Assembly (NCBI GenBank): GCA_035353175.1
Contig: DAOPZC010000036.1
Location: 1 to 49,479, forward strand
Direction of reading: 5' to 3'
DNA from: DAOPZC01 sp035353175
GTDB taxonomy: Bacteria > Verrucomicrobiota > Kiritimatiellia > RFP12 > UBA1067
DNA: 49,479 bases
Below are positions 24,760 to 33,775 of the stretch, piece after piece (positions within the stretch are counted from its first letter, which is position 1; each line of letters opens with the position of its first letter). The notes under the pieces were generated by a model, which was given only the letters and a program-made list of their open reading frames with translations, did not search any database and was not told the origin of the DNA. Position numbers and translations under genes: made by a program.

Positions 24760-24780
24760 GCTGCGCCGTTACGGCGCAGC
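24760..24780. terminator. Convergent hairpin between GH78 gene and rsmI
   Basis: Perfect 9-bp stem GCTGCGCCG / TTA / CGGCGCAGC. It lies 22 bp after the rhamnosidase stop and overlaps the last codons of rsmI. No T-tract follows on either strand, so termination strength is uncertain. Confidence 0.45.
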
Positions 24781-25494
24781 GGAGGCGTCGTCGGATTCGC
24801 CCTCTTCCGCATCTCGCGCGAACTTGGGGTTGGCGCCGGCGATCACGTAGGCGACCTCGCCTTTGACCGTCTTGCCGTCGAAGAGCGGGATCAGTTCCGA
24901 GAGGAAGCCGCGGTGGATGCGCTCGTGGGCTTTGGTGAGCTCGATGCAGACGGCGGCTTCGCGGTCGCCCAGAATTTCGAGCGCGGCTTTGAGCGAGGCT
25001 GCGACGCGGAAGGGCGACTCGAAGCAGACCAGCGTGTGGGGCAGCGCTTTCTCCTCTTCGAAGAAGCGGCGCAGCGCGCCGGGCTTGCGCGGGGGAAAGC
25101 CTTTGAAGGTGTAGCTGGAGGTCGAGAGGCCCGAGGAGAGCAGGGCGAGGTCCACGGCCGAGGCGCCGGGGAGGACGTCGAAGGGCACCTTCTCTTGGGC
25201 GGCGCGGCGGATGAGGCGGTAGCCGGGGTCGCTGATGCCGGGGTAGCCGCCGTCGGAGCAGAGCGCGACGGTGCGGCCCGCCTGGACCGCCTGGATCAGA
25301 TAGTCGCCGGCGCGTTCTTCGTTGCCTTGGCGGTAGGAGACCATCTCGGGGCGCGGGATGTTGAACGCGCTCAGGAGACCCCACGTGCGGCGCGTGTCTT
25401 CACAGGCGATCAGATCCGCGGTCTTCAGCGCGTCCAAGGCGCGCGGGCTCAGGTCCGCGAGGTTGCCGATGGGAGTCGCCACAACGTGCAGCAT
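24769..25494 (-). CDS. rsmI: 16S rRNA (cytidine-2'-O)-methyltransferase
   Basis: 241 aa; start ATG 25494 (MLHVVATPIGNLADLSP), where the family normally begins; the frame is open upstream within hflX. SAM-dependent 2'-O-methylation of C1402 in 16S rRNA. Tetrapyrrole-methylase-like fold with TPIGNL (7-12), ADLIACEDTRRT, SDGGYPGISDPGYRLI, PGASAV and ESPFRV all in place. The C-terminal RsmI extension is short and ends in an acidic tail. Its start overlaps the 3' end of hflX by 46 bp, so it is co-transcribed from the minus-strand group. Confidence 0.93.
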   Translation of the reverse strand: MLHVVATPIGNLADLSPRALDALKTADLIACEDTRRTWGLLSAFNIPRPEMVSYRQGNEERAGDYLIQAVQAGRTVALCSDGGYPGISDPGYRLIRRAAQEKVPFDVLPGASAVDLALLSSGLSTSSYTFKGFPPRKPGALRRFFEEEKALPHTLVCFESPFRVAASLKAALEILGDREAAVCIELTKAHERIHRGFLSELIPLFDGKTVKGEVAYVIAGANPKFARDAEEGESDDASAAP

Positions 25495-26582
25495 TTCTGA
25501 AGTTCCTCGATCATGGCCCGTTTGAGCAGGTCGAGCCCGTAGCCGGTCTTGGCCGAAACCGGGATGGCCTTCGGATATTTTTCCGTGACGTGCAGGACCG
25601 CATTGTCCGCGCTGCCCCGGTCGCATTTGTTCAGGATCAGGAGATGCGGCACGTCTTTCGCGCCGATCTCTTCGAGCGTGCGGTGGCAGACGGCAATATG
25701 GTCGTCCACGCGCGGGTAAGCCGCGTCGACGACGATGAGCAGGAGGTCAGCCTGGACGGCGACGTCGAGCGTGGATTTGAAAGAGGCCACGAGGTTGTGC
25801 GGCAAGTTGCGGATGAACCCGACCGTGTCGGTCAACAAGATCTGCCGCTTCCCGGAAAGCCAGACTTTGCGCGTCTTGGTGTCCAGCGTCGCGAAGAGCC
25901 GGTCGTCCACGTAGGCGTCCGCATCCGAGAGGGTGTTCAGCAAGGTGGACTTGCCGGCGTTGGTGTAGCCGACGAGGGACACGACGGGCCAGTCGCGTTT
26001 GGCTTTGCCGCGCGCGGTCTGCCGGCTTTGGATTTCGTCGAGCCGTTTTTTCAGCTCGTTGATCCTGCGGCGCAGCGGCGCGTTGCGGAGCTGCAGGTGA
26101 CTTTCGCCGGGGCCTTTCATGCCGATGCCGCCTTTGAAGCGCTGCTGCTGCTCCGTGACGGGGATGCGCGAAAGCTGGAATTGGAGCTGCGCGAGTTCGA
26201 CCTGCAGCTGCGCTTCGGAGGAACGGGCGCGCCGCGCGAAGATCTCGAGGATGATCTCCGTCCGGTCCATGATGCGCACGCCCAGCGCTTTCGCGAGGTT
26301 GAAGGCTTGGATGGCGCCGAGTTCGTTGTCGAAAATCACCGCGTTCGCCGACTTCTCGGCGATCAGCGACTTGAGGTCTTCGACTTTGCCGCTGCCGAAA
26401 AAGGTGCCGCCGTCGGGCTTTTCCCGGTTCTGGGTGAGCTGGCCGGCGACCTCAAAGCCCGCCGTATCGGCGAGTCGGCCTAATTCGAGCAGAGAGTCGG
26501 CCGCTTCGGCGGGGTCCATCCTCGAATGGACGACCTGGGCGAGGACGGCCCGCTCGACGCGCTGAGTGGCGAGGAGTTTCAT
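25449..26582 (-). CDS. hflX: GTPase HflX
   Basis: 377 aa; ATG 26582 overlaps the lptE stop (ATGA), preferred to an in-frame start 15 bp upstream. Ribosome-associated GTPase that splits stalled 70S ribosomes under stress. N-terminal HflX domain (GTFFGSGKVEDL, VIFDNELGAIQ, RIMDRTEIILEIFARRA, GPGESHLQLRNAPLRRRI) and a G domain with GYTNAGKST (G1, about 205), DTVGFIRNLPH (G3) and NKCD (G4). Complete, of normal length. Confidence 0.95.
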   Translation of the reverse strand: MKLLATQRVERAVLAQVVHSRMDPAEAADSLLELGRLADTAGFEVAGQLTQNREKPDGGTFFGSGKVEDLKSLIAEKSANAVIFDNELGAIQAFNLAKALGVRIMDRTEIILEIFARRARSSEAQLQVELAQLQFQLSRIPVTEQQQRFKGGIGMKGPGESHLQLRNAPLRRRINELKKRLDEIQSRQTARGKAKRDWPVVSLVGYTNAGKSTLLNTLSDADAYVDDRLFATLDTKTRKVWLSGKRQILLTDTVGFIRNLPHNLVASFKSTLDVAVQADLLLIVVDAAYPRVDDHIAVCHRTLEEIGAKDVPHLLILNKCDRGSADNAVLHVTEKYPKAIPVSAKTGYGLDLLKRAMIEELQKCCTLWRLPSATSRT

Positions 26583-27103
26583 TTCTTGGGGGGCCACTGG
26601 GCCAGCACGGCATCGGTGATGGCCCGTCCCAGCTCTTTGGCAATCCGCGGATAGGCGTTCTGCATGCCGGTGAGCATGTCGCCGTGCGTCAGGAAGGTGG
26701 TGTTGGCTTTGATGGGCATGTCGTCGATCAGGAGCTTGCCCGTGCTGCGCTCGACGAGCGTGATCTCGGCCACCAGCGTGTAGCGGTACTCCGAGGCGCG
26801 TGAGCCGTAGTTGCGGTCATAGTTGATCGACTGGACGTCGGACTTGGCCAGCTTGCCCAGAAGCTTGAACGAGGCGTTGTCGAGGGAGCTGATCTCGAAG
26901 GTGCCTTCCCGCTGGAATTCGCGCAGCACATATTGGGTGACGATAGCGTCGATTTCCGGGAACCCCGAGGCGTTTTCAAAAACGGGGACCGCGATAGACC
27001 TCAGCTCTTCGGGCACGGAGGATCCGAACCGGTAAGAGGCGCAGCCCGCCGAGAAGAGCAGGGCCGTTGTGGCGACGACGGTGAAGATCGGGAACGAACG
27101 CAT
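26579..27103 (-). CDS. LptE-like outer-membrane LPS assembly lipoprotein
   Basis: 174 aa; ATG 27103 with a strong AAAGGAG. The signal peptide ends in LLFSAGCASY, a lipobox with Cys near 21. The mature part fits the LptE family (PF04390): SIAVPVFENASGFPEIDAI, LREFQREGTFEI, then RYTLVAEITLVERSTGKLL. LptE plugs the LptD barrel that delivers lipopolysaccharide to the outer leaflet; LptD is not in the window. Next to a BamD-like gene, so the cluster is about outer-membrane building. LptE sequences are variable, so the assignment is good but not certain. Confidence 0.8.
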   Translation of the reverse strand: MRSFPIFTVVATTALLFSAGCASYRFGSSVPEELRSIAVPVFENASGFPEIDAIVTQYVLREFQREGTFEISSLDNASFKLLGKLAKSDVQSINYDRNYGSRASEYRYTLVAEITLVERSTGKLLIDDMPIKANTTFLTHGDMLTGMQNAYPRIAKELGRAITDAVLAQWPPKK

Positions 27104-27183
27104 GAGAATCTCCTTTCTAAGAACATCGGGCAGGGAGCCCTTTTCGCGGTGTCCGCAGACGGTCCGGAAACCGTTCCGGCCGT

Positions 27184-28209
27184 TCATTTCTGGGGCGTCG
27201 CGCCTTTCTCGAGCTCGGCGAGACGGTCGCGGACTTGCTGGGCGTGTTTGGAGTCGGCGTACTCGGCCAGAAAACGGCGGTAGGCGGCCTTGGCCGCTTC
27301 GGGCTTCCGTTGCTGGGTGTCGTAGAAGACCGCCTGCTGGTAGTTCTGCTCCAGCCGCAACTCGGTCAGCTCGTTGAGCCATCCGGCCATCTGTTCTTTC
27401 TGTGGATGGTTCGGCACGCGGGCCAGAACGGCTTTGAAAAAGGCGATGGCTTCCTTGCAGCGCGGCTCGTTGTAGTTGTGCTTGACCGCGAGCTCATACC
27501 GGCACTGGGCGGCGAGGTAGGCGGCGGCGATCGCCTGTTGGGTGCTGGGGAAGCGGTTCATCAGCCCGTCATAAACCGCGATGGCTTCTTCCCGTTCCTT
27601 CGCCGAGACGCGGATGCTGCCGATGATGAGCATGACCTCGGGTGCGATGGCGGAGCGCGGAGCGTTCCGCACGATCTGCTCGAAACGCTCCCGGATCCTG
27701 TCGGTCCCGCTGAGCTTCCACCCGAACATGCTCGTGTTGTTGTGGAGCAGGTAATTGGCGGCGCGGAACTGGCGGTCCAGCGCCTCGTTGTAAGGGCAGT
27801 GCCCCGCATAATGGGTGATCAGGTATTGATATTCGTCGAAAGCTTTTTCGAACCTTTGGGTTTTCTCGAGCAGCTGGGCCAGGGCAAACTGGGCCTGCGC
27901 CGCCTCCAGCGAGGTCGGCCACTCCCGCACGAGCGCGTCGTAGGCTTTGAGCGCGGCCCGGTCCCGCCCCAGCGCTTCCATTTTCGTGGCGAATTCGAGC
28001 TGTGCGGCGGCGGTTTCCTCATCGACGGAGCACCAAAAGGATTTTGACTTCTGCGGGATCCGCTTGTCTTCGTCGAGCGCGTCAAACCCCTCAAAGGAGT
28101 CCGTGGCGTAACTGCGGTTCAAACTCGACGCGCTCGTCTGCGCATGGCTTGTCAGAAAAGCGGCAGCTGCCGCGAGTGCCGCGAGCCAAAGGTGTCTTGC
28201 CTGTGTCAT
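27184..28209 (-). CDS. BamD-like TPR outer-membrane assembly protein
   Basis: 341 aa; ATG 28209. Signal peptide (LWLAALAAAAAFLTSHAQ) without an obvious lipobox. TPR-like helical repeats follow: ALKAYDALVREWPTSLEA, KAFDEYQYLITHYAGH, EAIAVYDGLMNRFPST, EAIAFFKAVLARVPNHP, AAKAAYRRFLAEYADSKHA. The pattern, with HYAGHCPYNEALDRQF, is that of BamD/YfiO/YbgF-type proteins. A role in outer-membrane protein insertion is inferred from this and from the adjacent lptE-like gene. Probably the first gene of a minus-strand cluster with lptE, hflX and rsmI. Confidence 0.72.
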   Translation of the reverse strand: MTQARHLWLAALAAAAAFLTSHAQTSASSLNRSYATDSFEGFDALDEDKRIPQKSKSFWCSVDEETAAAQLEFATKMEALGRDRAALKAYDALVREWPTSLEAAQAQFALAQLLEKTQRFEKAFDEYQYLITHYAGHCPYNEALDRQFRAANYLLHNNTSMFGWKLSGTDRIRERFEQIVRNAPRSAIAPEVMLIIGSIRVSAKEREEAIAVYDGLMNRFPSTQQAIAAAYLAAQCRYELAVKHNYNEPRCKEAIAFFKAVLARVPNHPQKEQMAGWLNELTELRLEQNYQQAVFYDTQQRKPEAAKAAYRRFLAEYADSKHAQQVRDRLAELEKGATPQK

Positions 28210-28325
28210 GGTCTACCGTCCCTATCCGTAATTGTCCGCAAACTGAAATTGATGGTGCCCGGCCGCGCAACTGTGCTTGATTCCCGCCTTCAACAGGGTT
28301 AAAGTAAACGCCTATATCAGAGACG

Positions 28326-28342
28326 CAACGGGGGTACCGTTG
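28326..28342. promoter_or_regulatory. Palindrome between bamD-like gene and serA
   Basis: CAACGG / GGGTA / CCGTTG, perfect 6-bp arms, in the 192-bp divergent gap. It could be an operator. No clear sigma-70 boxes are seen around it. Confidence 0.35.
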
Positions 28343-28401
28343 GGCACCTGTTTGTTCTTGATGTGTTTTGAGAATACCAAACCCTGAGGAACTGTTGAAG
28401 C

Positions 28402-29979
28402 ATGAAAAAAGTTCTGATTCCGACCAAGCTGGACTCCGTGGCGGCCGACATCTTGAAGGCGCATGGCGGTTATGAGGTGATTCAAGACGCCAAAACGCCG
28501 ATCGAAGAGCAGGTCAAGACACATCCGGACACCTATGCGATGATCGTGCGGAGCGAGAAGGTTCCTGCAGCTGTCATCGACGCGCTGCCGACGCTCAAGG
28601 TCGTGGTGCGCGCGGGGGCGGGGTATGACACGATCGACATCAAGCATGCGCGCAAGAAGGGCGTGGATGTGATGAACACGCCGGGCGCGAACGCGAACGG
28701 GGTGGCCGAAGAGGTCATCGCCATGATGCTCGCCGACGCCCGCCATATCGTCAAGGCCGACGCCACCACCCGCGCCGGCGGCTGGGAGAAGAAGGACTAC
28801 ATGGGCCGCGAGGTCACGGGCAAGACCGTGGGCATTGTGGGCCTCGGCAACATCGGCCGACTGGTCGCCAAGCGCCTCAAGGGCTTCGAGTGCCGTCTGC
28901 TGGGCTATGACCCGCTCATCAACAGCGACCGGCTGCGCGATCTCGGCATCGAGTCCGCCACGCTCGAGGAGATTTTCGGCCAGTGCGACTACGTGACCCT
29001 GCATATCCCCGGCGGCGACAGCACCCGCGGCTTGGTCGGAACCAAGCTGATCGGGCTGATGAAGAAAGGCGCGACCATCATCAACTGCGCCCGTTTCGGC
29101 ATCGTCGATGAAGACGCCCTGCGCGCGGTCAAGGCCGAGAAGGGGCTCCGTTATCTGAACGACGTGTACCCCAAAGATGAGGCCGGGCCCAAGAGCATGG
29201 TCGACATCGCCGACCTCATGCTGCCGCATCTGGGCGCCAACACGCATGAGGCCAACTTCGTGGCCGCCCAGCGCGCCGCCCAGGAGCTGATCGACCTGGA
29301 CGAGAAGGCGGACATGAGCTGCGTCGTTAACCGCGATATCCCGGTGGGGCTGGAGCGCGCCTACTGCGAGCTGGCCTTCAATCTGGCCAGCCTGGTGCGG
29401 CAGTTCGCCGGCGCCCAGGTCCCCATCAAGATGCTGGAAACCAGCTTTTACGGCGAGCTCGCGCCGTTCGGCAAATGGCTGACCGTTTCGGTCCTTTCGG
29501 GTATTTGGCACGATTTCGATCGCTACAACGATTACAAGGCCGCGGTCAAGTTCCTGAAGGAGATGGGGATCGAGCTGGTGAACCGCGAGGCCGACGCCGA
29601 AAAGGGCTACGGCAACGCGATCACGATCGACATCAAGGTCGAGCAGCCCGACAAGGGCCTTAAGAGCTTCAGCGTCCGCGGCACGGTCACCGAAGGCGTG
29701 CAGACGGTTTCGCGCATCGACGAGTTCGACCGCCTGTATTTCGAGCCGAACGGCGCGACACTCTTCTGCCTGTACGACGACCGCCCGGGCGTGATCGCCT
29801 CGATCAGCCGCAAGCTGGCCGACGCGGGCATCAACATCGAGGACATGCGCAATCCGCACAACGCCAAGACGCGGCGGTCGCTGGCCATCATCAAGCTCAA
29901 CCAGCCGGTTTCGGACGACCTGGTCAAGGTGATCAAGGCCGACATCGCCGCGCATTCGGCGGTCTGCACGGTGGTCTAA
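28402..29979 (+). CDS. serA: D-3-phosphoglycerate dehydrogenase
   Basis: 525 aa; ATG 28402, GAGGAA upstream. First step of serine synthesis, oxidising 3-phosphoglycerate with NAD. N-terminal catalytic lobe (RAGAGYDTIDIKHARKKG), Rossmann NAD domain (VGIVGLGNIGRLVAKRL, about 142-158), catalytic His in MLPHLGANTHEA (about 273-284), an intervening domain (about 330-450), and a C-terminal ACT domain (about 455-525, FCLYDDRPGVIASIS, INIEDMRNPHNAKTRRS) that usually senses serine. The long four-domain form is typical of many bacteria. Followed by a terminator-like hairpin. Confidence 0.95.
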   Translation: MKKVLIPTKLDSVAADILKAHGGYEVIQDAKTPIEEQVKTHPDTYAMIVRSEKVPAAVIDALPTLKVVVRAGAGYDTIDIKHARKKGVDVMNTPGANANGVAEEVIAMMLADARHIVKADATTRAGGWEKKDYMGREVTGKTVGIVGLGNIGRLVAKRLKGFECRLLGYDPLINSDRLRDLGIESATLEEIFGQCDYVTLHIPGGDSTRGLVGTKLIGLMKKGATIINCARFGIVDEDALRAVKAEKGLRYLNDVYPKDEAGPKSMVDIADLMLPHLGANTHEANFVAAQRAAQELIDLDEKADMSCVVNRDIPVGLERAYCELAFNLASLVRQFAGAQVPIKMLETSFYGELAPFGKWLTVSVLSGIWHDFDRYNDYKAAVKFLKEMGIELVNREADAEKGYGNAITIDIKVEQPDKGLKSFSVRGTVTEGVQTVSRIDEFDRLYFEPNGATLFCLYDDRPGVIASISRKLADAGINIEDMRNPHNAKTRRSLAIIKLNQPVSDDLVKVIKADIAAHSAVCTVV

Positions 29980-30004
29980 GCGCCTTAAGTTTGAAATCAG
30001 GAAT

Positions 30005-30045
30005 GAGGGGCTCCGGGTGATCCGGGACTCCTCTTTCCGGTTTTT
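30005..30045 (+). terminator. Probable terminator after serA
   Basis: GAGGGGCTCC (30005-30014) pairs with GGGACTCCTC (30023-30032) with one mismatch and two G-T pairs, then TTTCCGGTTTTTC. Lies 26 bp after the stop codon. Confidence 0.5.
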
Positions 30046-30056
30046 CGGGGGTTGCC

Positions 30057-30917
30057 ATGCAGGATGAATTGACAGTGGTGAGTTGCGCGGTGCCGGAAGC
30101 CGCGGTGGACGGGCTTTTCGAGCTGATCGATGCGGATCTTTTTACGCCGACCGCGTGGTTCGATGTCGAGAAGAAGGAATGCCGCGTCGACGTCTTTTTG
30201 GAAGATGCGTCGCAGGTCGATTCCGTCAAGCGGGCGTTGGTCCAAGCAGGAGAGACCGCAGGACTGAAGCTGGCACCGACGGTCGGCACGCTGGCTCGCA
30301 GCGATTGGGCCGAGAGCTGGAAACGGTTCTTCCACGTGGAGAAAGTCTCGGAGCATCTGGTCGTGCGCCCGTCGTGGGAAACCTATGCGGCGAAGCCCGG
30401 CGAGTGCGTGATCACGCTCGACCCCGGCCTGAGCTTCGGCACCGGAAAACACGCCACGACGCAGGCCTGCCTCCGTTTCTTGGACCGGTTGGCGGCGTCG
30501 GATGTCCGGCGCTCCGTCCTCGATATGGGGTGCGGCTCTGGCATCCTCGCGATCGGCGCGAAGCTGCTGGGCTTCGAGGCCGTGCGCGGCTTCGACAACG
30601 ATCCGGACTGCATCCAGGTCTCCAACGAGAACGCCGCGATCAACGGCGTCTCCATTCCCTTTTCCTTGGACGACCTCTCGCACCCGCACGCGGTGTCGGA
30701 CGTGGTGGTTGCGAATATCCTTGCGCCCGTGCTGATCCAGTTCGCGCCGCAGGTCGCGGGATCGGTCGCCGCGGGTCCGCAGGCGCGCCTGGTCGTCTCG
30801 GGCATACTGGACGAACAGTACGCCGCCGTCCGCGCGGCCTATGAGGCGCATGGGCTGGTGGAGCTCGAGAGCCTGCTGATCGAGAACTGGCGCAGCGGGC
30901 TGTTCCGGAGAAGTTAG
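30057..30917 (+). CDS. prmA: Ribosomal protein L11 methyltransferase
   Basis: 286 aa; ATG 30057. SAM-dependent methylation of ribosomal protein L11. N-terminal substrate-binding part (DWAESWKRFFHVEKVSEHLVV), then the family hallmark LDPGLSFGTGKHATTQ, Rossmann motif I VLDMGCGSGILAIGA (about 157-171), acidic FDNDPDC, and VVANILAPVL where the PrmA NxLxxxL signature is expected. Ends 2 bp before the convergent ruvB gene. Confidence 0.93.
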   Translation: MQDELTVVSCAVPEAAVDGLFELIDADLFTPTAWFDVEKKECRVDVFLEDASQVDSVKRALVQAGETAGLKLAPTVGTLARSDWAESWKRFFHVEKVSEHLVVRPSWETYAAKPGECVITLDPGLSFGTGKHATTQACLRFLDRLAASDVRRSVLDMGCGSGILAIGAKLLGFEAVRGFDNDPDCIQVSNENAAINGVSIPFSLDDLSHPHAVSDVVVANILAPVLIQFAPQVAGSVAAGPQARLVVSGILDEQYAAVRAAYEAHGLVELESLLIENWRSGLFRRS

Positions 30918-30919
30918 CC

Positions 30920-31936
30920 CTACAGCGCCAGCTCGTTTTGGCGCGTGGCCGGCGCGAGCCCCAGGCGGCGGTAGCAGGCGGGGGTCGCGAGCCGGCCCTT
31001 GGGCGTGCGCTCCAGATAGCCCTCCTGGATCAGAAACGGCTCGTAAACCTCTTCGATGGTGTCGGGTTCCTCCCCGACCGAAACGGCGATCGTGTTCAAT
31101 CCCACGGGGCCGCCGTTGAATTTGACGACCAGCGTTTCAAGGATGCGGATATCCATCTCGTCCAGACCGCGCGGGTCGATCTCCAGCAGCGAGAGCGCTT
31201 CGTCCGCGACGGTGCGCGTGATGCGGTTGTCGGCGCGGACCTGCGCGAAGTCGCGCACGCGGCGCAGGAGGTTGTTGGCGATGCGCGGCGTGCCGCGGGC
31301 CCGGGCGGCGATCTCGCGGGCTCCCTCGGCGTCGACGCTGACCTCCAGTTTGGCGGCGGAATGTTCAATGATCTGACGCAGATCGTCGATGCCGTAGTAG
31401 TCGAGTCGGTTGGCGATGCCGAACCGCGAGCGGAGCGGGGCGGAGATCAATCCGCTGCGTGTGGTGGCGCCGACCAGCGTGAACCGCGGCAGTTCCAGCC
31501 GGACGGAGCGCGCGTTGGGTCCTTGGTCGATCATGATGTCGATCACGAAGTCTTCCATGGCGGAATAGAGATACTCCTCCACGGTCCGCTGCATGCGGTG
31601 AATCTCGTCGATGAAGACGATGTCGCCGGGCTCGAGGCTGGTGAGGAGCCCCGCGAGGTCGCCGGGCTTGTCGATGACGGGGCCCGAGGTGGTTTTCACG
31701 TGAACGCCCATGGCCTCGCCCAGGATGAAGGCCAGCGTGGTCTTGCCGAGGCCCGGGGGGCCGGAGAGCAGGACATGGTCGAGCGCCTCTTTGCGCTGCC
31801 GGGCCGCCTCCACGGCGAGCAGGAGCCGGTCGCGGACTTTCTGCTGGCCGACGAAATCGTCGAAACGGGTGGGGCGCAGGCGGTTGTCGAACGAGGCGTT
31901 GCGCTGATTGAGCTCTTCTGACGGGCGTGGCTGCAT
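30920..31936 (-). CDS. ruvB: Holliday junction branch-migration helicase RuvB
   Basis: 338 aa; ATG 31936 (MQPRPSEELNQRNASFDN), the usual N-terminal position; the upstream in-frame extension is not family-like. Hexameric AAA+ motor that drives branch migration with RuvA. Walker A GPPGLGKTT, Walker B VFIDEIHRM, sensor GATTRSG, arginine finger in LRSRFG, and the winged-helix C-terminus (GPVGLNTIAVSVGEEPDTIEE, quoted in part). Full length. ruvA and ruvC are not adjacent. Confidence 0.97.
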   Translation of the reverse strand: MQPRPSEELNQRNASFDNRLRPTRFDDFVGQQKVRDRLLLAVEAARQRKEALDHVLLSGPPGLGKTTLAFILGEAMGVHVKTTSGPVIDKPGDLAGLLTSLEPGDIVFIDEIHRMQRTVEEYLYSAMEDFVIDIMIDQGPNARSVRLELPRFTLVGATTRSGLISAPLRSRFGIANRLDYYGIDDLRQIIEHSAAKLEVSVDAEGAREIAARARGTPRIANNLLRRVRDFAQVRADNRITRTVADEALSLLEIDPRGLDEMDIRILETLVVKFNGGPVGLNTIAVSVGEEPDTIEEVYEPFLIQEGYLERTPKGRLATPACYRRLGLAPATRQNELAL

Positions 31937-32107
31937 GGAAAGGTATAATGGCAAAAATCGGGGCGGAAAACAATGCCGCCGAAAAAATCGGTGTCCAGTT
32001 TGCCGCATCTTTGGTTAAATAAGTTTTTCATTCTTAAACCGTTGAGTCCGCGGCGGTGCCGCGCTTGAACCCGTGAACCAGGCCTTGGGCCGATTGAGCC
32101 TTTACTT

Positions 32108-33577
32108 ATGCGCGTAGCCATTGCCTATCCGCCGATGCCCTCCGAGAAGGGCGTTCCGCTGTTGTCGCAGAACCGTCAGTTCCAGTGGTTTACGCGGCCG
32201 ACCTACATCTATCCGGTCGTTCCCGCTTTGGCCGCGACTCAGGCCAAGGGGGCCGGCCATGAGGTGGCGTGGCTGGACGGCATCGCGAGCGGGTGGACGC
32301 CGGAGGCGTTTGAGGAGCGGCTGGACGGGTTCGCGCCCGACGTGGTGATGCTGGAGACCAAGACGCCGGTGGTGAGCCGCCACTGGGCGTACATCCGCGC
32401 GCTGAAGGCGCGGATGCCCGGCGTGACGGTGGCGCTGGTGGGCGACCACGTGACCGCCCTGCCGGAGGAGAGTTTCCGGCAGTGTCCCGTCGACTTTGTG
32501 CTGACGGGCGGCGACTACGATTTCCTGCTGCTGAACCTTCTGGCCTGCCTGCAGGCTGCCGCCGGCGGACCGCTGGACTGCGCGAAACTCGAGCCGGGCA
32601 TCTACTGGCGCGACGGCGTGGCGGTCCGAAGCAATGGCGCGTTCCGGCTCGACCATGATTTGAAGGCGCTGCCGTGGATCGACCGCGAATTGACGCAGTG
32701 GCGGCTTTACGCGGAAAAGAACGGGAACTACCGCCGGACACCCGGCACCTACATCATGTCCGGCCGCGACTGCTGGCACGGCAAGTGCACCTTCTGCTCG
32801 TGGACGACACTCTATCCGACATACCGCGCGCGGGAACCGAAGGACGTGGTCAACGAAATCGGCGAACTCATCGGCCGGTACGGCGTTCGCGAGATCATGG
32901 ACGACACAGGCAGCCTGCCGGCGGGAGCGTGGCTCAGGACGTTCTGCGAGGAGATGATCGCGCGCGGCTACAACAAACGGGTGAAGATCGACTGCAACAT
33001 GCGCTTCGGATGCCTGGACGCGGAAACCTATCGGCTGATGAAGCGGGCCGGGTTCCGGCTGGTGCTGTTCGGTCTGGAGTCGGCGAACCAGTCCACGCTG
33101 GATCGGCTGGTCAAGGGCGTGACCGTGGGGCAGATCGAAGAAGGCGCCAGGGCGGCGGCGCAGGCTGGGCTCGATGTCCATGTGACGGTGATGTTCGGCT
33201 ATCCGTGGGAAGGCGAGCGCGAAATCGCCAACACCGTCTGCCTGGCGCGAAAGCTTCTGCGGAAGGGGTATGCCTACACGCTGCAGGTGACGATGGTCGT
33301 GCCCTATCCGGGCACGCCGCTATTCCGCGAGCTGGATCAGGCGGGACTGCTCCTGACCCGGGACTGGGACGACTACGACATGCGTCGGCAGGTGATGAAG
33401 TCCGGGGTGCCCGAGGAGGTCATCAAAGGTGCCGTGCGCCAGGTCTACAGGGTCTTTCTCCATCCCGAGACGATTCTGCGGCGGCTGGTGTCCACGCGCG
33501 ACCCGCTGGCGGACCTGAAATTCTATTGGCGCGGATTCCTGTCGCTGGCCGGACATCTGAAAGATTTCCGGGGGTGA
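32108..33577 (+). CDS. B12-binding radical SAM protein with CX4CX2C motif
   Basis: 489 aa; ATG 32108. N-terminal B12-binding-like domain (RVAIAYPPMPSEKG, PDVVMLETKTPVVSRHW, VALVGDHVTALPEE), then the radical SAM domain. The cluster motif reads C-WHGK-C-TF-C at about 221-229, four residues between the first two Cys rather than three. REIMDDTGSLPAGAWLRTF, LFGLESANQSTLDRLVKG and VTVMFGYPWEGE complete a BchE/HpnR-like barrel. Substrate unknown. It precedes the exopolysaccharide genes, separated by 198 bp with a promoter, so a link to polysaccharide or lipid modification is only suggestive. Confidence 0.83.
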   Translation: MRVAIAYPPMPSEKGVPLLSQNRQFQWFTRPTYIYPVVPALAATQAKGAGHEVAWLDGIASGWTPEAFEERLDGFAPDVVMLETKTPVVSRHWAYIRALKARMPGVTVALVGDHVTALPEESFRQCPVDFVLTGGDYDFLLLNLLACLQAAAGGPLDCAKLEPGIYWRDGVAVRSNGAFRLDHDLKALPWIDRELTQWRLYAEKNGNYRRTPGTYIMSGRDCWHGKCTFCSWTTLYPTYRAREPKDVVNEIGELIGRYGVREIMDDTGSLPAGAWLRTFCEEMIARGYNKRVKIDCNMRFGCLDAETYRLMKRAGFRLVLFGLESANQSTLDRLVKGVTVGQIEEGARAAAQAGLDVHVTVMFGYPWEGEREIANTVCLARKLLRKGYAYTLQVTMVVPYPGTPLFRELDQAGLLLTRDWDDYDMRRQVMKSGVPEEVIKGAVRQVYRVFLHPETILRRLVSTRDPLADLKFYWRGFLSLAGHLKDFRG

Positions 33578-33678
33578 CGCGGTGTGGCGAATGACGGAAT
33601 GTATATGGTTGAACACGCATAAAGATGAAGGAAAGATTGTGTGAAGGGAAAAGAAGTTTATTTTCCGCAAAATTCCTG

Positions 33679-33707
33679 TTGTCTGTATCATTCATCCGTG
33701 CTACAGT
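33679..33707 (+). promoter_or_regulatory. Candidate promoter of the exopolysaccharide genes
   Basis: TTGTCT (33679-33684), 17-bp spacer, TACAGT (33702-33707), in AT-rich DNA ~70 bp before the Wza-like gene. Confidence 0.42.
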
Positions 33708-33775
33708 TTTTAACACTGTTGGATAAAGAGTTTGTTCTTCGGAAGCAGAGAGAGAGCCGTTTTTTGAAAAGCTTG

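Noticed and set aside
28312..29955. 547-codon open frame antisense to serA
   Set aside because: serA is complete with all motifs; the antisense frame reflects high GC at third positions.
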